From the NCBI GenBank assembly GCA_038744685.1, contig JBCDMB010000024.1, forward strand, positions 1 through 55,640: a stretch of DNA of 55,640 nucleotides. Direction: 5' to 3'. The notes beneath the pieces are model-generated. The model had not been told where the DNA came from, did no database searches, and saw only the letters and a program-made list of their open reading frames with translations. The position numbers were made by a program, and so were the translations under genes. This stretch comes from Verrucomicrobiota bacterium. GTDB lineage: Bacteria > Verrucomicrobiota > Verrucomicrobiia > Opitutales > Puniceicoccaceae. Shown piece by piece: positions 28,591-37,117 of the stretch (its first letter is position 1; every line of letters begins with the position of its first letter).

Positions 28591-29715
28591 TTAGATGGAC
28601 AACTCTTCCAGTAAAACCATTTCACTACGATGAATGACCTCCAACTGACGCCTCTCTGGATCCATAGCGAGAACCTCGTCTGACTTCTTTCCTGCTACCT
28701 CCTTTAATTCCGCGCTACCGTAGGCAATTACCCCGCGGGCAAAAGCTTTCCCTTCAAGGTCGCGCACATCCACCAAATCGCCAGACTGGAAGCTGCCACC
28801 GCACTCTACCACACCGGTTGCAAGGAGACTCCTCCCCTTTTCCCGAACCGCGTCAGCCGCCCCTTCATCCAGAACAATCCATCCACTGGGCTGATCGAAG
28901 AATGCCAGCCAGCGCTTCCGCGAACTCATCGTCTCTCCTGTTGGAAGAAAAAGCGTTCCTGCTACAGACCCATTCTCAATCCGACTCAACAAACGAGGAT
29001 CCGTGCCACTTCCAATGATCACCCCACACCCTGATCGTGTAGCGATTCTGGCTGCATGAATCTTAGTCACCATCCCTCCTACCGCAGTCGGACTCTCCGT
29101 GCCACCTGCCATGGCCTCAATATCCGCTGTGATGGTTTTAACCTCTTTGACCAAATCTCCTGTTTCCCGATTCAGAAGACCGGGCGCGGTCGACAGAATA
29201 AAGAGCAAATCGGCTTTGATGAGTGAAGCGACTAGTGCACTGAGGACATCGTTATCTCCAAACCGAATCTCCTGCGAACTTACACAATCATTCTCGTTTA
29301 CCACAGGAACTACGTTCATTGCCAGAAGCCGCTCCATTGTTTCCATAGCAGTTACATGACGCCGACGCCCGCGGAGGTCTTCCCGGGTCAACAGGATCTG
29401 CGCGACCGTGTGCCCGAATGGGTCCATAGACTCCTGCCAAGTCTGGGTGAGAATACTCTGCCCCACAGCTGCACATGACTGCAGGGTAGAAAGGTCAGTC
29501 GGCCTTTTCGCAAAACCCAACTTCTTCATTCCAAGCCCGACCGCCCCTGAACTGACAATGCAGACATCGACACCGCTTTTTCGGGTCGCATCCACCTCAC
29601 GGCAGATCGCAGAAATTCGGTCCCGATTTATGCCACCCTCTTCATCGGTGAGGATACCAGTCCCTAGTTTGACTACAATCCGCCGAAAACTGCGGGAAAA
29701 AAAGTCTTCGGACAT
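28591..29715 (-). CDS. proB: Glutamate 5-kinase
   Basis: First committed step of proline synthesis: phosphorylates glutamate at the gamma-carboxyl. 374 aa. The amino acid kinase domain (1-255) starts RRIVVKLGTGILTDE and contains VCIVSSGAVGLGMKKLG, VPVVNENDCVSSQEIRFGDN, and the glycine-rich GGMVTKIHAARIATRSGCG. A C-terminal PUA domain (about 275-365, GAADAVREKGRSLLATGVVE and FARGVIAYGS) is present as in full-length bacterial ProB. proA is not in the window. Followed 9 bases later by the HAD phosphatase gene, preceded by frr 22 bases upstream. Confidence 0.96.
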   Translation of the reverse strand: MSEDFFSRSFRRIVVKLGTGILTDEEGGINRDRISAICREVDATRKSGVDVCIVSSGAVGLGMKKLGFAKRPTDLSTLQSCAAVGQSILTQTWQESMDPFGHTVAQILLTREDLRGRRRHVTAMETMERLLAMNVVPVVNENDCVSSQEIRFGDNDVLSALVASLIKADLLFILSTAPGLLNRETGDLVKEVKTITADIEAMAGGTESPTAVGGMVTKIHAARIATRSGCGVIIGSGTDPRLLSRIENGSVAGTLFLPTGETMSSRKRWLAFFDQPSGWIVLDEGAADAVREKGRSLLATGVVECGGSFQSGDLVDVRDLEGKAFARGVIAYGSAELKEVAGKKSDEVLAMDPERRQLEVIHRSEMVLLEELSI

Positions 29716-29737
29716 GTCTCGCTGCCGTAGCGAACTC

Positions 29738-30304
29738 CTAGATTTTCAGGAGTTCTTCCTCCTTGTGGCCCAGTGCCACATTGATCTTCTCTACATACTC
29801 GTCGGTAGTCTTCTGAATTTCTTTTTCCACTCTTTTCACATCGTCTTCTGGAAGAGAGTCATCCTTTTCCGTGGTCTTCAAAGACTCCATTGCGTTGCGT
29901 CTGGCCTGCCGAACGCTGATCCGACCATCTTCAGCATGCTTGTGAGCGACTTTGACCAGATCCTGACGCCGCTCCTTGCTAAGCTCCGGGATATTCAACC
30001 GAATCAGCGCACCGTCTACCACAGGATTAATTCCAAGATTAGCCTTCTGCAGAGACTTTTCCACATCTTTAATCACCGTCTTATCCCACGGCTGAATTTG
30101 AATTGTGCGTGCATCCGGAGTAGTGATCGCTGCGATATCCCGGAGAGGCATTGAAGAACCGTAGGAAGCGATCTCAATCACAGTGCTTTCTACCATAGCC
30201 GGAGAGGCTTTTCCCGTATGAAGCGAGTTGAACTCCGCCAAGGTGTGGTCAAGAGCCCTCTGCGCTTCCTCCTCCTGCTTTAACTGAATCGAATCGGTGT
30301 CCAT
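29738..30304 (-). CDS. frr: Ribosome recycling factor
   Basis: Splits post-termination ribosomes together with EF-G. 188 aa, normal length. Sequence landmarks: RALDHTLAEFNSLHTGKASP at the N-terminus, PLRDIAAITTPDARTIQIQPWD, GINPVVDGALIRLNIPELSK, ERRQDLVKVAHKHAEDGRIS and VRQARRNAMESLK. pyrH, its usual upstream neighbour, is absent. Divergent from the S4-domain gene, with an 84-base shared promoter region. Confidence 0.96.
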   Translation of the reverse strand: MDTDSIQLKQEEEAQRALDHTLAEFNSLHTGKASPAMVESTVIEIASYGSSMPLRDIAAITTPDARTIQIQPWDKTVIKDVEKSLQKANLGINPVVDGALIRLNIPELSKERRQDLVKVAHKHAEDGRISVRQARRNAMESLKTTEKDDSLPEDDVKRVEKEIQKTTDEYVEKINVALGHKEEELLKI

Positions 30305-30388
30305 CGTTCTGTTTTAGACAGCGGGACAGCCCACTGACGAGAGGAAACTTGGATTTTCAACGAGCTTCGACTACTCTCCCGACCGAGA

Positions 30389-30769
30389 ATGGACCACGTG
30401 AGAGTAGACAAATGGCTTTGGGCGGTACGCCTTTACAAGACCCGCGCCGAGGCGACCGCTGCCTGCCGTAAATCAGCGGTCCAGATCAACGGAGCTACTG
30501 CAAAACCCGCATCCAGTGTTCGGGTAGACGACTGCGTCACCGCTCGCCTCAGAGAAATGACCAAGACCTACCGGGTCCTTGCCCTTATTGATCGGCGTGT
30601 AGGTGCCTCCCGACTTCCAGACCTTATCAAAGACGAAACCCCGGAGGAGGAAATCCAGAGAGCCAAAGAACGCCGCGAAAACGCGAGATTATCGCCGTAT
30701 CAAGGGGCGGGAAGACCCACCAAGAAAAACCGCCGCGACCTAGAAACGTATTTCGGAAGAGGTGGGTAA
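30389..30769 (+). CDS. hslR: S4-domain RNA-binding protein (Hsp15-like)
   Basis: 126 aa. The S4 domain is at the N-terminus (VRVDKWLWAVRLYKTRAEAT, then ACRKSAVQINGATAKPA and VRVDDCVTARLREMTKTYRV). The basic C-terminus (GAGRPTKKNRRDLETYFGRG) is typical of Hsp15/RlbA-like proteins, which in E. coli rescue 50S subunits that still carry nascent-chain tRNA. The function here is inferred by family. It is the last gene before the tRNA-Leu region. Confidence 0.85.
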   Translation: MDHVRVDKWLWAVRLYKTRAEATAACRKSAVQINGATAKPASSVRVDDCVTARLREMTKTYRVLALIDRRVGASRLPDLIKDETPEEEIQRAKERRENARLSPYQGAGRPTKKNRRDLETYFGRGG

Positions 30770-30789
30770 ACACGCTCCGGCTGAGCAAT

Positions 30790-30809
30790 GTAGGAGAGGG
30801 TTTACCCCT
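30790..30809. repeat. Short dispersed motif shared with the right end of the window
   Basis: GTAGGAGAGGGTTTACCC here and GTAGGAAGAGGGTTTACCC near 55483-55501 differ by one inserted base. Both lie in intergenic DNA just downstream of a gene end. The motif may belong to a genome-wide dispersed repeat; I see only these two copies. Confidence 0.4.
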
Positions 30810-30889
30810 CGACCAGCATAGGAAACCGAAACCCCACCTTTTCTCATCGACTCTCCAAATTTTCCAATGCTACCGTTTCCACATAGCTC

Positions 30890-30976
30890 GCCCGGATGGC
30901 GGAATCGGTAGACGCTGCGGACTTAAAATCCGTTTTCCGTAAGGAAGTGAGGGTTCAAGTCCCTCTCCGGGCACCA
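30890..30976 (+). tRNA. tRNA-Leu (anticodon TAA)
   Basis: An 87-base cloverleaf with encoded CCA. The acceptor arm GCCCGG.. pairs with ..CCGGGC before A-CCA (30973-30976). The anticodon stem GCGGA/TCCGT encloses loop CTTAAAA, giving anticodon TAA (30924-30926), read as leucine. The long variable arm and the GGTTCAAGTCC T-arm fit class II tRNA-Leu. It decodes UUA and UUG. Confidence 0.97.
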
Positions 30977-31010
30977 GCCTTCGCTCAAGCGACAGCGCGA
31001 GTCGAAGACT

Positions 31011-31087
31011 GCCACGCCGTAGCCCGGAGGGCAGAGGCGGGCTTTCCGCTTCGTGATTTACCGAGTCGCCTGAGCTACGGCTTGGCA
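31011..31087. repeat. Imperfect inverted repeat downstream of tRNA-Leu
   Basis: GCCACGCCGTAGC (31011-31023) pairs with GCTACGGCTTGGC (31074-31086) with one mismatch, about 50 bases apart, so a long hairpin can form just after the tRNA. The rest of the 274-base gap between the tRNA and the next gene holds no credible frame. This may be an intergenic repeat of the REP/MITE kind. Confidence 0.45.
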
Positions 31088-31250
31088 AGCCAGCTCTTCT
31101 TTCTCGAATCGACAGCGCGGAGAAGTCTGTCATGCCCATCCTCAGATCCTTGACTTCTTAGCCTTTTGGGGGGATCGCGTCCTCGTTATCCGAATGCATA
31201 GCTATATATTGTTCTCAAGCTGATAACGTAAAAGTGAGGCGACGGCGGCG

Positions 31251-31649
31251 CTAGCCGACGTTGCCTCGACTGCCTTGTTTTGCCTCCATCGTTCGGCAAT
31301 CGATGCCGGTGGAGTTATCAGCACCCATCTTCTGGAATGCCTTAGCTATCCTGTCCCATGTTTTCATCGTGCTGCTAGGCTTCGCCGCAATCTCCGAAGC
31401 AAAGCTTTTCCCTTCCTCAGTTAAGGCTACCTTCTTACCTTCTCTTTCGATCAAAGCCTTCGACTCAAGCCACCTAATAGAACTGGATATTTCTTTCTGA
31501 GTCGGGACTGCGTGATTTATAGCGTCTGCAACTGACTCAATCTCGCGAATCTTTACGGCTTCTTTCTGAGCAGCGGCCGATGCAGCATAAAAGATCCACG
31601 AGTATGTTTGAGCTTCAGTCATTTCTTTTGCAGAACGCTGAAGTGTCAT
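31251..31649 (-). CDS. Small winged-helix-like hypothetical protein
   Basis: 132 aa; I do not recognise a named family. The centre reads like a winged helix: a helix IREIESVADAINHAVPTQKE, a putative recognition helix ISSSIRWLESKALIEREG, and wing strands KKVALTEEGKSFASEI. The C-terminal 35 residues are polar and may be disordered. It follows the DUF2199 gene on the minus strand by 42 bases. The two form a small accessory pair between the tRNA-Leu gene and the SulP gene. A role as a DNA-binding regulator is only a fold-level guess. Confidence 0.6.
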   Translation of the reverse strand: MTLQRSAKEMTEAQTYSWIFYAASAAAQKEAVKIREIESVADAINHAVPTQKEISSSIRWLESKALIEREGKKVALTEEGKSFASEIAAKPSSTMKTWDRIAKAFQKMGADNSTGIDCRTMEAKQGSRGNVG

Positions 31650-31691
31650 GATGTAGGACGAGAAGCGTCCGGATTTGTGACGACTGACTGG

Positions 31692-32171
31692 TTATCCGTC
31701 ATCTGTGTAGTGGTGAACGATCTTCCAAGCCTCCTCGAAAGTAATGCCAGAGCGCTGATCCTTTCGGATTTTGTGATCGCATTCGTTAATAAATATCCTT
31801 GGTCGTGTTCCGCCTCCAACGAACTTCACGGTGGTCTGTAAGTTGATCGTAGATACCGAGAAATAATCAATTTCAGTCGCAAACCAACCGAAAAACGGAC
31901 CGATCTTACTGGAATCGTAGTTGTCTCGATAGATCTCAAAGTTTTCCTTTTTTAGTGACACCCAAACACCCCAACCGAAGTAGTCGTCGGTTCCTTGAAT
32001 CGGTATCTCAACAACACCGCGGACAAAGAACTCTTCTCCTTCGATTATGCATAGATCCTCTGTTAGTGAGGATGAGTCAGAGGCTTCAGCTTCTTTGCAC
32101 CAATAGTACGGCGCATCCGATCCTATGTCGGGCAACTCATCGTGCGTCTCGCTGCAAATCTCACCTTTCAT
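31692..32171 (-). CDS. DUF2199 domain-containing protein
   Basis: 159 aa from ATG 32171; the longer frame to 32207 adds 12 residues from a GC-rich hairpin region. Family-typical pattern: a start like ICSETHDELPDIGSDAPYYW, then FFVRGVVEIPIQGTDDYFGW with GVWVSLKKENFEIYRDNYD, and a WKIVHHYT-like end. Many DUF2199 proteins begin with a CxxC pair; here only one cysteine remains (EICSETH). Function unknown. It sits upstream of the winged-helix-like gene. The family is often carried sporadically, in keeping with an accessory position. Confidence 0.75.
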   Translation of the reverse strand: MKGEICSETHDELPDIGSDAPYYWCKEAEASDSSSLTEDLCIIEGEEFFVRGVVEIPIQGTDDYFGWGVWVSLKKENFEIYRDNYDSSKIGPFFGWFATEIDYFSVSTINLQTTVKFVGGGTRPRIFINECDHKIRKDQRSGITFEEAWKIVHHYTDDG

Positions 32172-32252
32172 AATTCTGGATAGTGCTGCGCTGAGGCGCG
32201 CAGGCATTGAACCCTAGCGAGCTTGCTCGCGGAAGGGCAATCCCGGAGTCGC

Positions 32253-32348
32253 CTCATGCTCCTGGTTGCGGCTTGCGGAGTGGGCCGGAAGCTGGAGCAT
32301 GAGCTTGCTCAGCGTCGCATTGCGTCCATCGCCAAGCGATGGGCGCAA
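32253..32348. repeat. Hairpin-rich non-coding segment
   Basis: The 524-base stretch between the DUF2199 start and the SulP gene has no credible coding frame. It contains CTCATGCTCC (32253-32262) able to pair with GGAGCATGAG (32294-32303). It then holds a near-perfect hairpin, TTGCGTCCATCGC (32320-32332) with GCGATGGGCGCAA (32336-32348), 13 bp with one G-T pair and a three-base loop. A smaller palindrome CGAGCTTGCTCG lies near 32218. From about 32350 to 32695 I see nothing further. Confidence 0.5.
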
Positions 32349-32695
32349 CGTAAAGGACAGGCAACCCGCCAATAGGTTTCCCAGTAAGTGTGATTTTTAG
32401 GATTTTTCGGGATGGTTGTAGGGTTGACCTGATCCGTCTTGTTTAGGGTGCGTGGCTTGAGTGTCGATGGATTCGGGAGTAGATAGGGTGCAGAGGGGTA
32501 AATCCAAAATTCTTTTTCACCACAGAGTTCACTGAGAGCAAAGAACTCCAAGATTGCACAGTGGTGGTTTCTCTCTTCTTTCCTTTCTCAGGGTCGTCTG
32601 CATGCGGCACGGTGAGATGGATTTTGATTTTTTGCTGAACGACAAAAGAGCGGACCTAAGACAACTCAGCCCTGATGAGGAGATAATTCCTTCCC

Positions 32696-34507
32696 CTACT
32701 CGTCCTTTGTCGCCTTTGATGGATCCACATAGATGGTCACGTTAGCGTTGTCGTTTCCAAGAATCTCCTGCGCACGCTTAATCGCATTTGCAGTAGAAAG
32801 AGTAGGATTCGCAATCGATTCACGGAAGATGTTTTCTCTCCCAATTCGTTCGATTAATCCTGAGTCGCGAAAGACCCGGTATATTTCCTTTTTCACGCCA
32901 CTTACAACGACCGTTCGTCCTTTCTCATTCATGTAGGTGATCAACTCGTCTAATGCCATGACGCTCGAAGCATCCAGTAGCCGTGCATTCTTCATCCGTA
33001 GAATCACGATGCGAAGGTTAGGATCATCACAGGTTCGTCTCATCTGGTCACGAAAAAGGTCTGATGCACCGAAAAATAGATCCCCTTCCACATGAACAAT
33101 CGAGACCTCCGGCATCGAGCGTTCCGACTCCTCTTTCTTCTCTGCAAGCTGTCCTTCCTCGTTAAACTGGTACTCCACAAGTTCTGGATGGGCGGCCTGT
33201 CGCAGAAAGAGCATAATCGACAGTCCCGTTCCGACGTAGATGGCTGAATCCAATCCCAATAGTAAACCTGTCAATAGTGTCGCAATGAACACGGCAGCGT
33301 CTGAACGGGTCGCTTGAAGGACAAGGCGGATGTTTCTCGTGTTGATCAGCGAAATACCGATGCAAATAATTAGAACCGCTAGGCTCGCCTGAGGAATATA
33401 TCGAACGAGGAACCCAATCGTTACCGCAGCCACCGCTACAATGATTCCACTGTATATCGAGGCGAGGGACGTCCGGGCACCGCTATTGATGTTCAGGACA
33501 CTCCGGGTGAGCGATCCAGAAGCCGGCATCCCGGAAAATAGGCCACAACCTATGTTGGAAACACCCATGCTGAACATTTCCTGATTCGTATCGAGACGAG
33601 ATCCCGAACGAGCAGCTAAACTCTTTCCAATCGACGTTCCTTCCAGGACGCTTAGCAAAGCGATCGCAAGGGCCCCGCTCAAGAGGGTAGATGCAAGACC
33701 GAGATCAAGAGACGGCGGGGTGAACTTCCACTCTGCAGCACTCACCGCATTCAAGAATGCCAGATCCGTTAATCCTACAGGGGCAAACAAAGTCGCGACA
33801 AAAGACATCACCAGTAAAGTGATTGCTACATTCGGCAGCTTGGGTAGTTTCCGGCTGATTCCGAAATATACCCCAAAAGTAATGATACTCAGCAGCAGCG
33901 ATGGAAGGTGGGTGTCTTTTAAATGTAGGCCCGTGTAATACAAACTCATGACAAACGATTTCGCCTTTTCGTCTTCATCAAATTTAAAGCCGAGTGCGTT
34001 CTTCACTTGATTCAAGGTGATCAGAAGCGCCGCAGCGGTAATATACCCCGTCACCACGGTGCGGGAAATGAACTGAATGAACGAGGCAAGTCTTAGATAA
34101 GCCCCAATGATTAGAAATACCCCGGCCAGTATTACAAGTAGCGGAACTACCGTCAGCCTATCCTCTACTGCCGCCAGCCCGACAAATGTGCTCATTAAAA
34201 GCACTGACGTAGCATTCGTGGGCCCAAGAACTATGAAGTGCCCCCGTGAGAATATCGGCCCGAGGATCGCCGCTATTGCAGAACCAAAAATACCGTAATA
34301 GATCGGTAAACCTGCGATCAAAGCGTAAGCTATACCTTGCGGGAAAGCGAGAAGAGCCACATTTATGCCAGCCCTCAGATCCCCCGAAAACTTACTACTA
34401 TTGTAGCCCTTTACCTGATGCCGGATCGGGAAAAAATCCAACTGCGAAAACCCGGAAACACCCGAGATAGGCGCTTTTGCTATCCGCCAGAAGTTGCTCC
34501 GCGACAT
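32696..34507 (-). CDS. SulP-family anion transporter with STAS domain
   Basis: 603 aa from ATG 34507 (the frame to 34522 starts with TTG). The N-terminal transmembrane domain (about 30-440) carries the SulP signature FPQGIAYALIAGLPIYYGIF, then GPTNATSVLLMST and NIGCGLFSGMPASGSLTRS. The C-terminal STAS domain spans about 460-570 (VSIVHVEGDLFFGASDLFRD; ILRMKNARLLDASSVMALDE). Likely exchanges or imports sulfate, bicarbonate or another oxyanion; the substrate is not clear from sequence. It is a lone gene 137 bases downstream of the Fur-family gene on the same strand. Confidence 0.92.
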   Translation of the reverse strand: MSRSNFWRIAKAPISGVSGFSQLDFFPIRHQVKGYNSSKFSGDLRAGINVALLAFPQGIAYALIAGLPIYYGIFGSAIAAILGPIFSRGHFIVLGPTNATSVLLMSTFVGLAAVEDRLTVVPLLVILAGVFLIIGAYLRLASFIQFISRTVVTGYITAAALLITLNQVKNALGFKFDEDEKAKSFVMSLYYTGLHLKDTHLPSLLLSIITFGVYFGISRKLPKLPNVAITLLVMSFVATLFAPVGLTDLAFLNAVSAAEWKFTPPSLDLGLASTLLSGALAIALLSVLEGTSIGKSLAARSGSRLDTNQEMFSMGVSNIGCGLFSGMPASGSLTRSVLNINSGARTSLASIYSGIIVAVAAVTIGFLVRYIPQASLAVLIICIGISLINTRNIRLVLQATRSDAAVFIATLLTGLLLGLDSAIYVGTGLSIMLFLRQAAHPELVEYQFNEEGQLAEKKEESERSMPEVSIVHVEGDLFFGASDLFRDQMRRTCDDPNLRIVILRMKNARLLDASSVMALDELITYMNEKGRTVVVSGVKKEIYRVFRDSGLIERIGRENIFRESIANPTLSTANAIKRAQEILGNDNANVTIYVDPSKATKDE

Positions 34508-34644
34508 TTTAGTAGCTAACAAGTCAATACAACGGGCGACAACCTAATTCTCCGAGAACCTCAAAAAACCATCCAGCAAAAGATCAAACTGAGAGCCGTA
34601 GATCTTCACTTTACCATAATCAATCAGACATAGTATAGGAAGCG

Positions 34645-35082
34645 CTATCCTGCCATCGCGCAATCACTACAGAGACCATAGACCTCCATCACGTGGGCGA
34701 TTTTAGAGTAGCCCTTGGTCCGTGCTTTGCGAAGGACTTCTTGACTCACACAGACGTCTAGGCGCTCTGCTCTATGGCATTCTCTGCAGATAAGATGGTG
34801 GAAGTGTTCGTCCGGGCCTGTCAGCTCAAAAAGATGGGTCCCATTTTCAAGCGGAACTCTCTGGAGCACCCGTAGATTTTCAAATGCTTCAAGACATCGG
34901 TACACAGTCACCAAGTCAGAAGCAACTAACCTCGCTCTCTCCCGGATCTCCTCGGCACTAACCGGCCGGTCCGTCGATAGAAGAACTGTAAGCACCTGCT
35001 CACGTTTCTTGGTCATTCGCCCGCCGCTCGCCTTCAGACGTTTGACTACGGTATCGAGCAATGGACGGCAAGTTTCAGACAT
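34645..35082 (-). CDS. Fur-family metalloregulator (Zur-like)
   Basis: 145 aa from ATG 35082; the longer frame to 35130 adds a non-family leader. N-terminal winged helix (about 8-85): RMTKKREQVLTVLLSTDRPV, SAEEIRERA, SDLVTVYRCLEAFE. C-terminal dimer and metal domain: HFHHLICRECHRAERLDVC provides His and Cys ligands, and a second pair closes the protein (GLCSDCAMAG), so a structural zinc site of the CxxC...CxxC type is present. The family includes Fur, Zur, Mur and PerR. A Zur-like operator in the divergent promoter region and histidine-rich surface proteins opposite favour zinc, as inference. Confidence 0.85.
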   Translation of the reverse strand: MSETCRPLLDTVVKRLKASGGRMTKKREQVLTVLLSTDRPVSAEEIRERARLVASDLVTVYRCLEAFENLRVLQRVPLENGTHLFELTGPDEHFHHLICRECHRAERLDVCVSQEVLRKARTKGYSKIAHVMEVYGLCSDCAMAG

Positions 35083-35156
35083 CTTACGTATAACACATAA
35101 ATACCAATAACAGAGGCGGGACGAAAACAACTATTGAGTTGCCTCACCTTTCTTGA

Positions 35157-35171
35157 TGCAAATGACTTGCA
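35157..35171. promoter_or_regulatory. Candidate Zur-like operator
   Basis: The 15-base sequence TGCAAATGACTTGCA has TGCAA/TTGCA arms around a central ATGAC. Compared with the actinobacterial Zur box as I recall it (TGAAAATGATTTTCA), 12 of 15 positions agree. It lies in the 97-base region between the divergent Fur-family gene (start 35082) and the pseudopilin gene (start 35180), where it could control both. The agreement is by eye. Confidence 0.45.
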
Positions 35172-35179
35172 ATAAGGGC

Positions 35180-35875
35180 ATGCAAAGGCAACAAAAACTC
35201 TCAGGCTTTTCTCTCGTAGAGCTCTTGGTAACGATTACCGTTGTGGGTCTTTTGGCGGCGATTACGGTGCCAGCGGTCCAGGGAATAAGACTATCGGCAC
35301 AGCAAGCTGAGTGCGCGTCCAATATGCGTCAAATCGGGTCTGCCCTCCTACTTTACGCGGCTTCCAATGACCACAAGCTGCCGGAGACGTCACACACTGC
35401 TGCAGCAGGCCGAACTTGGATATATACTATCGCTGACTACTTAGGGAACAGCGACGAGGTTAGGATATGTCCGGTTGATCCAAAGGGAGAGGAGCGGTTG
35501 GCTGCTGGAGGAACGAGCTACATCTTAAATAGCTTTCTTTTTGTCCCCCAATATGACCCTTTCGGGAGGCCGATTGGGGGAGCATCCAACAACATCTCCC
35601 TCATCGAAAATCCCGCGAGGACCATGATGGCTTTCGTCATTTCCGACTCTCAGGGTGTCGGCGATGCCAACGATCACACTCACTCGCAAGGTTGGACGTC
35701 TTGGTCAGCGGTCACCCGGGATATATCCCCGAATCGCTTCGCCTTGGGTAGATCCTCCAACTCAACCTCTGGAAGTTCAAATTACCTGTACGCCGATGGC
35801 CACGTCGAAAAGCACGAAGCCACAAGCCTGAAGGAACGTATTGAAAGAGGCGAGAATTTCGCTGCACCAAATTAG
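35180..35875 (+). CDS. Pseudopilin-like protein with N-methylation signal
   Basis: 231 aa from ATG 35180. The type IV pilin-like leader QRQQKLSG/FSLVELLVTITVVG ends in the prepilin peptidase site (glycine then phenylalanine, Glu at +5), followed by one hydrophobic helix. The globular part ends in NYLYADGHVEKHEA, the YADGH-type motif typical of large pseudopilins of Planctomycetota and Verrucomicrobiota. In-frame starts at 35156 and 35162 exist; they would put the putative operator inside the gene, and none has a well-spaced ribosome site. Followed after 6 bases by the first choice-of-anchor M gene, so it is probably the first gene of a three-gene operon. Confidence 0.8.
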   Translation: MQRQQKLSGFSLVELLVTITVVGLLAAITVPAVQGIRLSAQQAECASNMRQIGSALLLYAASNDHKLPETSHTAAAGRTWIYTIADYLGNSDEVRICPVDPKGEERLAAGGTSYILNSFLFVPQYDPFGRPIGGASNNISLIENPARTMMAFVISDSQGVGDANDHTHSQGWTSWSAVTRDISPNRFALGRSSNSTSGSSNYLYADGHVEKHEATSLKERIERGENFAAPN

Positions 35876-35881
35876 TGGATC

Positions 35882-37063
35882 ATGCGTATTTCTCATCAAC
35901 GGTTCTTTCATTGCAAAGTCGGTTTGGCCGCTTTGGCAACAAGTGTTGACTCACAGGTGTTGCCCGAAGGTCACACGGACATCGCCTTTTCGTTTTCGAA
36001 CAACGAATGGTCGGCTGAGTTACAATTCGGTGACTTTGACAACCCCGACAGCTCCTCGGCCTTGAATGAGGCGAGTCTGACTGCTCGGGACCTTCCAGCG
36101 GGAGGGACCGGCGATTATGGGCTACCCCAATTTGGCGACCGTTTTATCAAGCCTTCCGGTATTCTCGATTTCACCGGAGTTGGGGACCGAGAACCGATAT
36201 GGATCTTACCGCAATCCGATGTGGGATACACCTGGCCGGGTCTTCGCAATGACCAGACGCCCGGAACCTTTCGTTCTTTTGATCCGGTAGATTCTCGGCT
36301 CGATACGTCTGAACCGGACCAGCCGTGGATCACGATCCGACTCATAGACATGAATTATGCTGGCTCGGCTACCAATCCACAATTCTCACTTTGGCAGTTT
36401 CAGGGTGATTTTATTCCTTGGATGACAACTGCTGACGGAATCGACGGAACGGATCTCTTTTATTTGGAAGAGAACACCCATAAACACATGAACTGGGGAT
36501 TCTCTGATTTAGGACTCTACCGCATCGCACTAAAGCCGTCTGCGATACTGGACGGATCGGGGGTTACCGTAGAAGGTGACGTCCAGAATGTATCTTTCGC
36601 CATTGGCACAAAGGCAACCTGGTTGGCTACTCACTACTCCGGAGACGATCTCTTTACTGACTCAGTTTCCGGAGACGATTCTGACTCTGATCAAGACGGT
36701 ATCCGTCTATTGCTGGAATATGCTTTTAACTTAGATCCAGTCGTGGCTGAGGTTGGTTTTCTTGAGCCCTCTGTTGGAACCTCTGGTTTACCTGCAGTCC
36801 AACTTATCACCGCCGGAAGCTCTTCAAAGCTCGAAGTCGAATACCTTCGTAGGAAGGCCAGCACTAACCCGCAGATCAGCTACTTCGCAGAGTTCAGCGA
36901 TGACCTCAGCACGGATGGTTGGATTGAGCAGACCATCGAGTCGGTAACCTCTATCGACGACGACTGGGAACGGGTCACTGTGAGCGACACCCTGGACACT
37001 TCCTCCGCCAAGAAACGTTTTGCCCGTGTTCGAGTCGAACTTCAGGACACTATCTCCTACTAG
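35882..37063 (+). CDS. Choice-of-anchor M domain surface protein
   Basis: 393 aa. A weak signal sequence is followed by the domain landmarks GHTDIAFSFSNNEW (H31), a DREPIWILPQ segment, WITIRLIDMNYAG, and THKHMNWGFSDLGLYRI (H200, H202) near residue 200. HxH-NWGFS followed by a glycine and aromatic strand is the signature of the choice-of-anchor M / actinobacterial surface repeat family, whose members often lie beside zinc or manganese ABC transporters. The C-terminal 140 residues (DSDSDQDGIRLLLEYAFNLD, and then a beta-rich tail) resemble a domain common in Verrucomicrobiota exoproteins. No PEP-CTERM tail. Starts 6 bases after the pseudopilin stop. Confidence 0.75.
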   Translation: MRISHQRFFHCKVGLAALATSVDSQVLPEGHTDIAFSFSNNEWSAELQFGDFDNPDSSSALNEASLTARDLPAGGTGDYGLPQFGDRFIKPSGILDFTGVGDREPIWILPQSDVGYTWPGLRNDQTPGTFRSFDPVDSRLDTSEPDQPWITIRLIDMNYAGSATNPQFSLWQFQGDFIPWMTTADGIDGTDLFYLEENTHKHMNWGFSDLGLYRIALKPSAILDGSGVTVEGDVQNVSFAIGTKATWLATHYSGDDLFTDSVSGDDSDSDQDGIRLLLEYAFNLDPVVAEVGFLEPSVGTSGLPAVQLITAGSSSKLEVEYLRRKASTNPQISYFAEFSDDLSTDGWIEQTIESVTSIDDDWERVTVSDTLDTSSAKKRFARVRVELQDTISY

Positions 37064-37117
37064 GCCAGCCAATGGCTCACACCACACCAAACAGAAACAA
37101 GTAAACCACCAAGAAAC

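Noticed and set aside
31190-32250. Integron cassette array with attC sites around the two accessory genes
   Set aside because: TGATAACG- and GGATAACC-like words exist, but no proper GTTRRRY/RYYYAAC pair with a foldable attC was found, and the inter-gene gap of 42 bases is too short.
30960-32700. Phage-type att repeat of the tRNA-Leu 3' end
   Set aside because: I could find no second copy of the T-arm and acceptor sequence downstream, and no integrase gene.
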